The position numbers and the translations under genes were made by a program. Below the pieces are notes generated by a model that was not told the origin of the DNA, ran no database searches, and saw nothing but the letters and a program-made list of their open reading frames with translations. A stretch of DNA of 64,000 nucleotides from assembly GCA_017551545.1 (NCBI GenBank), contig JAFZLJ010000022.1:25017-89016 (forward strand), in the 5' to 3' direction. Position 1 is the first letter of the stretch; every line of letters starts with the position of its first letter. Shown here one piece after another: positions 1 to 8,055 of this stretch. The DNA is from Treponema sp. (GTDB lineage: Bacteria; Spirochaetota; Spirochaetia; Treponematales; Treponemataceae).

Positions 1-162
1 ATTGAACACATCTGTGGTCTTGCCAAAAATGAAGGACATAAAAATATTTATATTTCCACTGACCAGCAGGGGCTTTATGAAAACTTTGGTTTCACTTATG
101 ATTGCACACTAAAAGATCGATACGGCGAAGATACTCTTGTATATAAACGTTCACTAGAATAA
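1..162 (+). CDS. GNAT-family acetyltransferase, C-terminal fragment (cut by window edge)
   Basis: The frame is open from the first base and stops at 160-162, giving about 53 residues. The segment reads like the last part of an acetyl-CoA-dependent N-acetyltransferase: a strand ending IYIST, then the LYENFGF block that resembles the usual Y-x-x-x-G-F end of GNAT proteins. The N-terminus and acetyl-CoA loop lie outside the window, so substrate is unknown. It ends 13 bases before the next gene and may share its transcript. Confidence 0.6.
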   Translation: MEHICGLAKNEGHKNIYISTDQQGLYENFGFTYDCTLKDRYGEDTLVYKRSLE

Positions 163-175
163 AAAAGGTAGCCTT

Positions 176-805
176 ATGAAAACAATAATCACAATCCAGC
201 ATACACAATCGGTTCATCACACAAACGGGATGGTTGGTTCCTGGACAGACTGGGAGCTTACCGAAAAGGGAATTGAACAGGCAAAACGAATTGGCGCCAA
301 CTTGAAGGAAGAGCTTGGTGACCGAGCAAAAGATTTTGTTTTATATTCTTCTGATTTACTCCGCGCAAAACAAACGGCAGAAAATGTTGGTAAAGCGCTG
401 GGCCTTACACCAAAGCTTCGCACAGAATTACGTGAAAGAAATCTTGGCAGATGTTGCGGAAAGTCAGTTCAATGGCTGCGGGAAAATCTGGAACGTGATG
501 AAAAAACTATAGACGACAAAATGTTTTCTGATGGAGAAAGCCGTCGCGATGAATGGAACAGGCTCAAGCCATTCTTTGATGAAATAATGTCGAACGACGA
601 ACAAAACATCATCATTGTTTCGCACGGAGATATGCTAAGCGTATTCAACATCATGTTTTTAGGACTGGACGTGGAGGCGCTGAACAAAAGTGAAATGCAC
701 GGTGCTGCCGGTGGCGTTTCTTATATGTTCGAATCCGACGACGGAAAACGCATCATAAAAAAAATGGGCGACATGTCATATATCTCTTTTACTCAGTCAT
801 CATAA
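176..805 (+). CDS. Histidine phosphatase family protein with altered active-site motif
   Basis: This 209-residue protein has the phosphoglycerate-mutase-like fold signatures: SSDLLRAKQTAE near residue 62, LRERNLG near residue 84 and VSHGDML near residue 150. The family forms a phospho-histidine intermediate to remove phosphate from small molecules or proteins. The first motif, normally Arg-His-Gly, reads Gln8-His9-Thr10. The catalytic His is kept but the phosphate-binding Arg and the Gly are not, so activity may be altered. An AAAGGTAG Shine-Dalgarno (SD) sequence lies upstream. It overlaps the convergent pgeF by 17 bases. The substrate is not identifiable. Confidence 0.8.
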   Translation: MKTIITIQHTQSVHHTNGMVGSWTDWELTEKGIEQAKRIGANLKEELGDRAKDFVLYSSDLLRAKQTAENVGKALGLTPKLRTELRERNLGRCCGKSVQWLRENLERDEKTIDDKMFSDGESRRDEWNRLKPFFDEIMSNDEQNIIIVSHGDMLSVFNIMFLGLDVEALNKSEMHGAAGGVSYMFESDDGKRIIKKMGDMSYISFTQSS

Positions 806-1559
806 TGGCAGTGAGCATTCTTTGTGTTGCAGATTTTGTCCGCCTGTAAGAGCAGAAGCTGTGACCTTCAATTTGTGAATGAAATGTGCAGACGCTTGAA
901 GGAATTATATTTTTTTCAAGAATGCCGTTTTTCAAAAGCGTGAGTTTTACAGCTTCCTGCAGATTCAAAAGATATTTTTCTTCATTTTTTCTGCTGAATA
1001 TTTTTTGCATTTCATCTTTGGTAAAGGGCTGTGCAAACTCTTCAAAAACATCCTGGCCAACTTCGTAACAGTCTTTGCAGATGTGAGGACCAATCGCAAC
1101 TTTTATGTCTGCTGCTGCACAACCAAACTCGCCGCTCATTTTTTGAATAGTCACTTCCGAGATTTTTTGTACAGTTCCTTTCCAGCCGCTGTGAACCATT
1201 GCAATAACTTCTTTTACAGGATCATAAAAATACACCGGAACACAATCAGCTTCGACAGTGCACAACAAAAGATTTTTTTCATTTGTAATAAGCCCGTCAT
1301 AAGGATCGTTTTCATCTAAAGGATGCAGGATTCCGTCGCCGCCATTTTTCCTTGTGACAATTTTTATTTTTGCTGTGTGCTTTTGTTTTGTTTTAATCAT
1401 GTTGCCAGGTTCAATGCCAAGCTGTTCGCCAAGCGCAATATAATTTTCGCGACACCTGTCGTCTTCAAAATTCCAGGCAATGTCTTTGGTTGTTGTAAAG
1501 AGAGTTTTTAATTTACCGGTTGCATCAAGTTCAGGAATAGGAAAATATTTTATATTCAT
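789..1559 (-). CDS. pgeF: PgeF/YlmD-type laccase-domain protein (polyphenol oxidase family)
   Basis: This 256-residue protein carries the family blocks VEADCVPVYFYD, MVHSGWKGTV and GPHICKDCYEVG, plus a C-terminal Cys/His segment (CTFHS, then HSFCSYRR). Family members bind metal through these His and Cys residues and have been described as purine nucleoside phosphorylases or oxidases and as peptidoglycan-editing factors. Length is normal. It is transcribed away from the TetR gene from a shared palindromic promoter at 1583-1616. The exact activity here is not decidable from sequence. Confidence 0.85.
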   Translation of the reverse strand: MNIKYFPIPELDATGKLKTLFTTTKDIAWNFEDDRCRENYIALGEQLGIEPGNMIKTKQKHTAKIKIVTRKNGGDGILHPLDENDPYDGLITNEKNLLLCTVEADCVPVYFYDPVKEVIAMVHSGWKGTVQKISEVTIQKMSGEFGCAAADIKVAIGPHICKDCYEVGQDVFEEFAQPFTKDEMQKIFSRKNEEKYLLNLQEAVKLTLLKNGILEKNIIPSSVCTFHSQIEGHSFCSYRRTKSATQRMLTAIMMTE

Positions 1560-1582
1560 TTTTGATTCCGTTTGTTTTAAAG

Positions 1583-1616
1583 ATTATAACATATTTTGAA
1601 GATTATATGTTATAAT
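1583..1616. promoter_or_regulatory. Perfect palindrome carrying divergent extended -10 promoters
   Basis: Two 12-base arms (1583-1594 and 1605-1616) are exact reverse complements around a 10-base spacer. Each arm contains TGTTATAAT, an extended -10 element, so one arm faces pgeF (start 1559) and the other faces the TetR gene (start 1627). The symmetry is that of a dimeric repressor site, so TetR autoregulation and joint control of both genes is a fair inference. The +strand -10 box ends 10 bases before the TetR start codon, so that mRNA would be nearly leaderless. Confidence 0.7.
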
Positions 1617-1626
1617 AAATATTCAG

Positions 1627-2190
1627 ATGGCTTTACAATATACAAAAAACAGAATTTATGAATGCGCATTAAAACTGGCAGAAAAACGTCCACTCAATAA
1701 AATAACCGTTCGGACTATTGTTGAAGAATGTCAGATAACACGTAATACTTTTTACTATCACTTTCACGATTTGCATGATGTTTATGTTTCTTTTGTAGAC
1801 AGTAAAATAGATGAACTTCTGAAGCGTGCAGATACAGATGCCGAAGCTGCCTTTTTTGATTTTATAGAGCTTGCTGTCTGCTACAAAAAAGTCTGGTTAA
1901 ATCTTTATAAGAGTGTAGGGTATGAACGGCTTTCGGGCTTTGTCACAGAAAAGGTAAAACAATTTATACTGATGTCTATTTCTAAAGAATATGATATCGA
2001 AGAAATCCCGGCGCTTGATCTTGAAATAATCTGCAACTTCTACGGCGAAGCTATTTTTGGACTTCTTATACGCTGGTTAAAGGACAGCCGGTTTGATTCC
2101 AAAGATCAATTAAAATATTCACTTGGACGAATCAGAGTTTTATTCGACGGACAGCTTGAAGGACTCATCAAAAACAGTCTGAAAAACTAA
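1627..2190 (+). CDS. TetR/AcrR-family transcriptional regulator
   Basis: This 187-residue protein has an N-terminal helix-turn-helix at about residues 20-50 (ITVRTIVEECQITRNTFYYH, the typical TetR recognition-helix ending), followed by an all-helical ligand domain with no recognisable ligand signature. There is no SD sequence before the ATG and the -10 box is only 10 bases away. It stands directly upstream of the DegV-FakA-PlsY genes in the same direction. It may therefore sense acyl-CoA or fatty acid and control that operon, but this is inference from position only. Confidence 0.85.
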   Translation: MALQYTKNRIYECALKLAEKRPLNKITVRTIVEECQITRNTFYYHFHDLHDVYVSFVDSKIDELLKRADTDAEAAFFDFIELAVCYKKVWLNLYKSVGYERLSGFVTEKVKQFILMSISKEYDIEEIPALDLEIICNFYGEAIFGLLIRWLKDSRFDSKDQLKYSLGRIRVLFDGQLEGLIKNSLKN

Positions 2191-2197
2191 TTATTTC

Positions 2198-2236
2198 TTA
2201 GTACAATTTGGGTTAAGTGTACTAAATTTGCACACT
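2198..2236. promoter_or_regulatory. Overlapping inverted repeats upstream of the fatty-acid operon (candidate operator)
   Basis: TTAGTAC (2198-2204) and GTACTAA (2219-2225) form a perfect 7-base inverted repeat. The second arm also sits inside an imperfect 21-base palindrome, 2216-2236 (AGTGTACTAA-A-TTTGCACACT, 8 of 10 positions paired). They lie about 80-115 bases before the DegV start codon, a normal place for an operator. No clear -35/-10 pair could be assigned beyond TATAGT at 2291-2296. TetR binding is inferred. Confidence 0.45.
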
Positions 2237-2314
2237 CAATAGTCATTGTACATTTACCTTCCACCATAAAGAAAGTAGTATTAACTAATTTATAGTATAT
2301 GCTGGAGGTAAATC

Positions 2315-3214
2315 ATGAAAAAAATCAAAGTACTTACAGATTCTTGTTCTGACCTTAGCGGAGAGCTGCTCACAAAATACGATATTGATTATGCAAGAAT
2401 GAGCACAATATATCAAGGTCAGGAAAAACCGGCTTCTCTTACCTGGGAAGAGTATACTCCACAAGAGCTTTATAACATCATGCGAAAGGGAGAACGCATT
2501 ACTACAGCACAGGTTACTACTCAGGAGTTCATGAGAATATTCAAGGAATACCTTTCAAAAGATTATGATATTATTTACATCGGTTGTTCTTCAAAACAGT
2601 CTGGTTCTGTTAATACCGGAACTGTTGTTGCAAAGGATGTCCTCAAAGATTTTGCCGATTCAAAAATCACTTGTATAGATTCACTAAATGCCTGTATCGG
2701 CGAAGGAATGCTTGCTATTTATGCGGCAGAACTTGCAGCAGCAGGAAAGAGCTATGAAGAAGTTGTTAATGAAACATTGGCTGCAAGAAATCGTGTAAAC
2801 CAGTATGTTACAGTTCACTCGCTTGATGCTTTAAAACGCGCAGGTCGTGTAAAGGCAAGCAGCGCCTTCCTTGGAAATCTTATGGGTGTAAAGCCTATTC
2901 TTATTTCAGATGCAAACGGCTATCAGACTCCTATTAAAAAGGTTCGAGGGCGAGCAACTTCCTTTGAAGAAATTGTAACACAGCTTGCTGCAACAATTGA
3001 AAACCCTGCAGATCAGACAGTATATCTTGCCCATGCCGACTGTAATGCAGAAGAGCTTGAAATGCTCAAAAATATGATTAATGAAAAAATTAAGTGCAAG
3101 GATATTTGTACTGTATATATTGGCCCAATTATTGGTGCTTCAATCGGACCTGACGCAATTGGTGTCTGGGGATTTGGAAAAGAAATAACCTACAAGGTTG
3201 GTGAGGGTAAATAA
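2315..3214 (+). CDS. DegV family fatty-acid-binding protein (FakB type)
   Basis: This 299-residue protein starts with the DegV signature VLTDSCSDL and contains the EDD-fold landmarks: CSSKQSGS near residue 90, DSLNACIGEGM near 122, and the arginine-bearing loop LDALKRAGRVKASSAF near 166. DegV/FakB proteins hold a fatty acid that FakA phosphorylates to acyl-phosphate. A strong GGAGGTAA SD precedes the ATG. Its stop codon overlaps the fakA start by one base, and FakA and PlsY follow, which supports the FakB role strongly. Confidence 0.88.
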   Translation: MKKIKVLTDSCSDLSGELLTKYDIDYARMSTIYQGQEKPASLTWEEYTPQELYNIMRKGERITTAQVTTQEFMRIFKEYLSKDYDIIYIGCSSKQSGSVNTGTVVAKDVLKDFADSKITCIDSLNACIGEGMLAIYAAELAAAGKSYEEVVNETLAARNRVNQYVTVHSLDALKRAGRVKASSAFLGNLMGVKPILISDANGYQTPIKKVRGRATSFEEIVTQLAATIENPADQTVYLAHADCNAEELEMLKNMINEKIKCKDICTVYIGPIIGASIGPDAIGVWGFGKEITYKVGEGK

Positions 3215-4851
3215 TGAATACAAAGTTTCTTACCGGAGACATGCTTCTTGGGATGGTAAGATCCGGTGCAGAATGTTTACAGTTACATTGTGATGAAGTA
3301 AACGATCTTAATGTTTTTCCTATTCCAGATGGCGACACTGGTAGCAATATGTTTATGACAATTCAAGGCGGTGCAAATACAGAATGTTCAGTTGAAAAGA
3401 TTTCTGACACAGCACAGAGCATTGCCCATAATATGCTTCTTTCTGCAAGAGGAAATTCCGGTGTAATTCTTTCGCAGCTTTTTGCAGGAATTGCAGATGG
3501 TTTGAAGGGGCTTGAGTCGGCTGGTATAAGTGATTTGGAAAATGCATGTAAAATGGGTGTTGAGCGTGCATATAATTCTGTTTTGACTCCTACAGAAGGT
3601 ACAATCCTTACAGTTGCAAAAGAAACAAGCAATGCAGTTTGTAATGAAGATTTTGACTGTATTGAAGAAGTTTTTGAATTCAGTCTTGATGAAGCAAAAA
3701 AGGCTTTGGAAAAAACTCCTGAACAGCTTGAAGTTTTAAAGCAGGCAGGGGTAGTTGATTCTGGTGGTGCCGGCCTTGTTTACATAATCGAAGGAATGCA
3801 GAATTTCCTCACAGGAAAAAAATCATCTGGCAGGTCTGTTGTTTCGGCTCCTGCTCCTGCAGACTCTTTGAATGTTGATCTTTTTACTGCAGACAGCGAG
3901 CTTGGTTTTGGTTACTGTACAGAGCTTCTTGTTCGTTTGCAGAACAGAAAATGTAATCCTGATGAATTTGATATAAACACACTCATTGAATATTTGAACG
4001 GACTTGGGGATTCCATCGTTGCTTTTAAGGATGGAACAATCGTTAAGCTTCATGTTCATACAAAGACTCCGCAAAAGGTTCTGGGTTACTGCCAGCAGTT
4101 TGGTGAATTCCTTAAAGTAAAAATTGAAAACATGCAGCTTCAGCATAATGAGGTTGTGGCAAATGAGCAGGCAAAAGAAACTGGGCGAAAACAGTTTGCA
4201 ATTATTGCTGTTGCCAACGGTGAAGGAATTAAACAGGAGCTGACTGATTTTGGTGCAGATATAATCATTGACGGCGGCCAGACAATGAATCCTTCAGCAA
4301 GCGAACTGATTGCTGCTTTTGATAAAGCAAATGCTCAAACTATTTTTGTTCTTCCAAATAACGGAAACATTATTCTTGCCGCAAAACAGGCTGCCGAGCT
4401 TTATAAAAAATCTGATGTAAGGGTAATTCCTACAAAGAATATCGGTGACTGCTATTCTGTACTTTCAATGATGGATCTTGAAGCTGGTGATGCCGACGCA
4501 ATTGAACAGAACATGAATGAATCTATGGTTGGCACACTTACAGCAGAAATTTCAAAGAGCATCCGCAGCACTCAGATGGATGGAATTGATGTTCGTGAGG
4601 GCGAATACATTGGGATTCTTGGAAAGAAAATTGTTTCTTCCGATACAGACTGTTATGACACAGCCCTTGCTGCACTTAAGCTTATGGAGCCGAACGACCA
4701 TTCTTCACTTATTATCTTGCGTGGAAAAACCGGTGATGAAGCAGTTGCAGCAGACATTGCTTCCTTTGTAAAACAAAACTATCCGCGTCTTGAAGTGTAT
4801 GAAAGCTTTGGCGGACAGAATGTTTATGATTTTATTCTGGTGGTAAACTGA
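3214..4851 (+). CDS. fakA: Fatty acid kinase FakA (DAK2 domain plus DegV-like C-terminal domain)
   Basis: This 545-residue protein has the N-terminal DAK2 nucleotide-binding motif VFPIPDGDTGSNM at about residues 31-43, the middle domain, and a C-terminal DegV-like region with HVHT near residue 290. It phosphorylates fatty acids presented by the DegV partner, giving acyl-phosphate for PlsX/PlsY. The start overlaps the upstream stop (TAATG), and its stop overlaps the plsY start in the same way, so the three genes look translationally coupled. Length matches FakA/YloV proteins. Confidence 0.92.
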   Translation: MNTKFLTGDMLLGMVRSGAECLQLHCDEVNDLNVFPIPDGDTGSNMFMTIQGGANTECSVEKISDTAQSIAHNMLLSARGNSGVILSQLFAGIADGLKGLESAGISDLENACKMGVERAYNSVLTPTEGTILTVAKETSNAVCNEDFDCIEEVFEFSLDEAKKALEKTPEQLEVLKQAGVVDSGGAGLVYIIEGMQNFLTGKKSSGRSVVSAPAPADSLNVDLFTADSELGFGYCTELLVRLQNRKCNPDEFDINTLIEYLNGLGDSIVAFKDGTIVKLHVHTKTPQKVLGYCQQFGEFLKVKIENMQLQHNEVVANEQAKETGRKQFAIIAVANGEGIKQELTDFGADIIIDGGQTMNPSASELIAAFDKANAQTIFVLPNNGNIILAAKQAAELYKKSDVRVIPTKNIGDCYSVLSMMDLEAGDADAIEQNMNESMVGTLTAEISKSIRSTQMDGIDVREGEYIGILGKKIVSSDTDCYDTALAALKLMEPNDHSSLIILRGKTGDEAVAADIASFVKQNYPRLEVYESFGGQNVYDFILVVN

Positions 4852-5492
4852 TGGGCGTTGGATTTTATTTAATTTGTGCGGCCTTTGCAATTGTTGCTTA
4901 CCTTATTGGTGGAGTAAATGCCGCAATTGTAATTTCAAAACTCAAATACAAACAGGACATACGAACTCAAGGCAGCGGAAATCCGGGATTTACAAATTTC
5001 AAACGTATTTACGGGTTTAACGGCTGGGCATTATTTGTAATGCTTTCTGATATTATTAAGGCTGTCGTTCCTGTAAGCATTGCAATGATTGTCTTTGGAA
5101 AATTGTATGACATGGGGCAGTTTGGTGCTGCTTTTACAGGCTTGTTTGCAATGCTTGGTCACTGCTTTCCGGTATGGTATGGCTTTAAGGGCGGCAAGGC
5201 TTTTATGACAGGCTTTGGAACAATCTGGTTTGTAGACTGGAGAATGGCACTCATTGCAATGGTTTTGTTCCTTGTTCTTCTTTTGATTATTAAATATATG
5301 TCTGTGGCTTCGTGCATTTCTTCTGTTGCATGTCCTATATTGCTCGCTTTTTTCGGGGCAGAAAGTATTGCAGTTTTGATTATTTCTGCAGCGTCTGCTT
5401 TGCTTGTTGTAATCAGACATAAGGAAAATTTCAAAAACCTTAAGAATGGAACCGAGACAAAATTTACTTTGAAAAAGAAAGAAGCAAATTAA
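4851..5492 (+). CDS. plsY: Glycerol-3-phosphate acyltransferase PlsY
   Basis: This 213-residue polytopic membrane protein has the PlsY motifs: GSGNPGFTNFKRIYG near residue 42 (family consensus GSGNPGATN) and FKGGKAFMTGFG near residue 107. PlsY transfers acyl groups from acyl-phosphate to glycerol-3-phosphate, the first step of phospholipid synthesis. Placed directly after FakA, it would route scavenged fatty acid to lysophosphatidate. The Ala to Phe and Gly-Val to Ala-Phe changes within the two motifs are mild deviations. The gene ends 12 bases before a convergent acetyltransferase gene. Confidence 0.9.
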   Translation: MGVGFYLICAAFAIVAYLIGGVNAAIVISKLKYKQDIRTQGSGNPGFTNFKRIYGFNGWALFVMLSDIIKAVVPVSIAMIVFGKLYDMGQFGAAFTGLFAMLGHCFPVWYGFKGGKAFMTGFGTIWFVDWRMALIAMVLFLVLLLIIKYMSVASCISSVACPILLAFFGAESIAVLIISAASALLVVIRHKENFKNLKNGTETKFTLKKKEAN

Positions 5493-5504
5493 CTGGTCGC
5501 AGTT

Positions 5505-6302
5505 TTATCCGATGGTACAGAGCTTGCCGCGGAGGATGTAGCCTAATTTTACATAACACGCATTTGAAGCAACGTAATCTGCATCGGTATAAAGCATTGG
5601 GAGGTAGCCTAGTCGGGCTGCCTCTTTTGTTACCTGGTACACAAGATTTTCTGCGTAGTGCTTGCGGCGGAATTCTGTAAGTGTGAAAACAAGACTAAGA
5701 CTTGCCATTTCGTTTGTGACCCTGAAATCACAGCTTGCAACAAATTTTCCGTCGGCGTTTTTCCAGAGGTACAAGTGGCCGTCTTCTATAAGGGCTTTTG
5801 AATCTCTTCTGTAGCCTTCGCGGTCTGTCATATCAAGCTTGAGCTCTGTATGAAAGCTTTCTTTAAAATCTGTAACGGCTTCAAGGTTATCAAGAGTGCA
5901 AAGGTGAAGTTGGCCATCGACCGGAGTGAGAATTGATTCATCGGCGAGCTTCGGGCAATCATAGGCGAACATGTTTTTGAGGATAGAAAGCTTTTTGCCT
6001 TCGTCTGCTGCGCGTTTCATAAAATATTCAGCTAGTTCATACTTCATGTTTATGCCGTGATTGCCGTCGAGGAAGCCGTGTTCGTCAGAAATTTTGTAGG
6101 CACTTTCCATTTCTTGTGGCGTTGCATCATCTGCGGTCCAGATCCACACAGGGAAAGGACTTTGTGAATAACAGATAATCATGCGGCTGTGGTCGCTTAA
6201 AAGCAGCTCGCAGTTGCGGGTCATGATGCGTGTGAGTATAAAGAAGGTGTACTTGTCTGCTTCCAGGATTTTGAAATCTCTTTCGTCTATAAAATTATCC
6301 AT
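5505..6302 (-). CDS. GNAT-family N-acetyltransferase (two-domain)
   Basis: This 265-residue protein has a C-terminal acetyl-CoA-binding half: SLSLVFTLTEFRRKHYAENL (the R/Q-x-x-G/A-like pyrophosphate loop is EFRRKHYA) followed by SNACYVKLGY, the usual GNAT C-terminal Asn-x-x-Tyr-x-x-x-Gly block. The N-terminal 130 residues are less conserved and may bind substrate. The substrate cannot be deduced. It forms a same-strand pair with the next acetyltransferase gene, 28 bases away. Confidence 0.75.
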   Translation of the reverse strand: MDNFIDERDFKILEADKYTFFILTRIMTRNCELLLSDHSRMIICYSQSPFPVWIWTADDATPQEMESAYKISDEHGFLDGNHGINMKYELAEYFMKRAADEGKKLSILKNMFAYDCPKLADESILTPVDGQLHLCTLDNLEAVTDFKESFHTELKLDMTDREGYRRDSKALIEDGHLYLWKNADGKFVASCDFRVTNEMASLSLVFTLTEFRRKHYAENLVYQVTKEAARLGYLPMLYTDADYVASNACYVKLGYILRGKLCTIG

Positions 6303-6330
6303 ATGTTTTCTCCCATAATTTGCTTTTTAT

Positions 6331-6762
6331 TTACAGTGTTTTCACAAAACGCTTCTGATCTTTTTCCGAAACATAACCAAAATGCTCGTAAAAACCATGA
6401 GCGTCCGTGCGGTTCATGCCGGAATTAAGACGCATCATTTTTATGTTGTTTTGTCTGGCCCAGTCTTCTGCCGCAAAAAGAAGCGACTTGCCTACTCCCA
6501 TTTTATGGTAAGCTTTAAAAACCGAAAGTCCAAGAACATTTGCCATAGTTTCAAAATACAAAACATCGTAGCGTTCAATATGAATGTAGCCGATGACGCT
6601 GTTGTCTGCAACCGCAACAAAAACTGCCTCTCGCGCAGCATCCAGCCCCTCAATCTTTTTCTGCACTAGAGCAAGGTCACAGCTGTAGCCAAGACCTTCT
6701 GCACTAATGTCGCGTACAGCCTCTGCATCACCAATCTCAACTTTTCTGATTTTTATATCCAT
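6331..6762 (-). CDS. GNAT-family N-acetyltransferase
   Basis: This is a 143-residue single-domain acetyltransferase. It shows the normal order of motifs: VIGYIHIERYD on strand 4, LSVFKAYHKMGVGKSLL (the acetyl-CoA pyrophosphate loop, HKMGVGKSL) near residue 87, and DAHGFYEHFGYVSEK at the C-terminus. Substrate unknown. It lies back to back with the methyltransferase gene at 6833, with about 70 bases between start codons for both promoters. Confidence 0.85.
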   Translation of the reverse strand: MDIKIRKVEIGDAEAVRDISAEGLGYSCDLALVQKKIEGLDAAREAVFVAVADNSVIGYIHIERYDVLYFETMANVLGLSVFKAYHKMGVGKSLLFAAEDWARQNNIKMMRLNSGMNRTDAHGFYEHFGYVSEKDQKRFVKTL

Positions 6763-6801
6763 GAAGTCAGTATAACATACATTTTCTTTTATTTACTACC
6801 A

Positions 6802-6810
6802 TGATATAAT
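6802..6810 (+). promoter_or_regulatory. Extended -10 promoter element for the methyltransferase gene
   Basis: TGATATAAT (TG at 6802-6803, TATAAT at 6805-6810) matches an extended -10 box. It ends 22 bases before the ATG at 6833 with a GCGAGGGAAG SD sequence between. No good -35 box is visible, as expected for extended -10 promoters. Confidence 0.5.
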
Positions 6811-6832
6811 ACGTGGCGCGAGGGAAGAAAAA

Positions 6833-7600
6833 ATGGAAATTAAAAAAGAATCAATCGATCAGGGGCAGGGCTTTGACTTTGGACGCACTTCAGAAGTCTA
6901 TGCAAAATACCGCGACATCTATCCGGAATGTATGTTTCAAAAGCTCGCAGATTTAGGCATTGGAATAAAAGGCCAGCGCGTCCTTGATTTAGGAACAGGT
7001 ACTGGCGTCATCCCACGCGGAATGATTAAATACGGCGCCCAGTGGATTGGCACAGACATTTCAGAAAATCAGATAAAATATGCCAGGGAACTTTCCGAAG
7101 GTACACAAATAGAATACCGTGTCTGCTCCGCCGAAGAGCTTGATTTTGAACCCCACTCATTTGATGTAATAACAGCCGCGCAATGCTTCTGGTATTTTGA
7201 CAGCAGCATCATAGTTCCAAAAATAAAAGAGCTGCTCAAAAAAGACGGCATCTTCCTCAAAATCTATATGAGCTACATTAAAGAAGAGCAGATCACAACA
7301 GATTCAAATAGTCTTGTCAAAAAAATAAACGGCAACTGGAGCGGTGGCAACCCCGGCATCAAAGATTTGACAACCCATTATTTCGAAAATCCCCAGATGG
7401 ACAGCATAATAGTAGATTTGCCTTTTACCCGCGAGACCTGGCACGGAAGAATGCTTTCAAGCCGTGGCGTCATGGCCGCAATGAATCAGGACCAGATAAA
7501 CCAGTTCGATTCCGAACACAAAAAAATGCTCCAGGAAAAATATCCCCAAGCCTTCACCGTAAAACACAAAATATTTTTAACCTGGTACAGAATCGGGTAA
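6833..7600 (+). CDS. Class I SAM-dependent methyltransferase
   Basis: This 255-residue protein has the SAM-binding motif I VLDLGTGTGVIPRGM near residue 49, motif II acidic end WIGTDIS near 70, and the post-II segment FDVITAAQCFWYFD near 107. It closely resembles the methyltransferase at 9327-10118 (shared DLGTGTGV, KYGAQW-GTDIS, TAAQCFWYFD/TACQCFWYFD and a C-terminal TWHGR/SWHGR block), so the two are paralogues about 2 kb apart. The substrate is unknown. Downstream lies the repeat-bearing non-coding region. Confidence 0.85.
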   Translation: MEIKKESIDQGQGFDFGRTSEVYAKYRDIYPECMFQKLADLGIGIKGQRVLDLGTGTGVIPRGMIKYGAQWIGTDISENQIKYARELSEGTQIEYRVCSAEELDFEPHSFDVITAAQCFWYFDSSIIVPKIKELLKKDGIFLKIYMSYIKEEQITTDSNSLVKKINGNWSGGNPGIKDLTTHYFENPQMDSIIVDLPFTRETWHGRMLSSRGVMAAMNQDQINQFDSEHKKMLQEKYPQAFTVKHKIFLTWYRIG

Positions 7601-7610
7601 ATAAAAATAC

Positions 7611-7735
7611 GTTGGGCGCATCCGGTTGCTCCGCAACCGGCCGGGCGTTCCGCCATTCCGCTTGCGCTCCAGCCTCCTCGTTACACTGCGGTGGCCGCCT
7701 TCGGCGTGGCTCCATACCCTTGCGCAAGAATCATG
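7611..7735. repeat. GC-rich, hairpin-forming segment, probably a dispersed repeat
   Basis: This stretch is much richer in G+C than both neighbours. It contains CCGGTTGC-TCC-GCAACCGG (7622-7640), an 8-base perfect stem with a 3-base loop, then further short palindromes (GCC-TTC-GGC, TTGCGCAA). No convincing open reading frame runs through it. The composition and form fit a mobile or repeated non-coding element; no second copy is in the window, so the repeat status is inferred. It may also act as a terminator for the methyltransferase gene. Confidence 0.4.
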
Positions 7736-7752
7736 AGGGAACAGGCCTTTTC

Positions 7753-8008
7753 CCCACTAAATAGACAAAAACACACATTTAGTGGGTATTTTTTTCTGCA
7801 AATAATCTTCAAAAACCAAGAAATTACCCACTAAACAGCTAAAAAACCTCTTTTAGTGGGGAATTTTCAAGACATACACAGTCCAAAATCCAAAATTTTT
7901 CCCACTAAAATGGCCAAAACCGCTATTTAGTGGGGAATTTCCAAAATCTAGGGTCTTAGAAAGCCAGAAAATTCCCCACTAAATAAACAAAAACGGCATT
8001 TTGGTGGG
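7753..8008. repeat. Array of four stem-loops with an exact 74-base period
   Basis: Left arms CCCACTAAA begin at 7753, 7827, 7901 and 7975. Right arms TTTAGTGGG (TTTGGTGGG in the last unit) begin at 7778, 7852, 7926 and 8000. Every loop is 16 bases and every inter-unit spacer 40 bases. Pairing often extends outward (AAATT before, AATTT after). Loops share a central CAAAAAC-like run but otherwise differ, and spacers differ more. The A to G change in the fourth right arm still pairs as a U-G wobble. There are no cas genes nearby. The array ends 21 bases before the -10 box of the next gene. Confidence 0.85.
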
Positions 8009-8026
8009 GAAAATAATTATTTACCA

Positions 8027-8035
8027 TGCTATAAT
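8027..8035 (+). promoter_or_regulatory. Extended -10 promoter element
   Basis: TGCTATAAT (TATAAT at 8030-8035) precedes the AGGAGGAG SD sequence and the ATG at 8056. It follows directly after the stem-loop array, so the array lies just upstream of the transcription start rather than inside this mRNA. Confidence 0.5.
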
Positions 8036-8055
8036 ATCTTCAGGAGGAGCGCGTT

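Noticed and set aside
7753..8008. Possible CRISPR array
   Set aside because: Spacing is regular, but only nine-base arms are conserved, the parts between them are diverged relatives of one another, and there are no cas genes.
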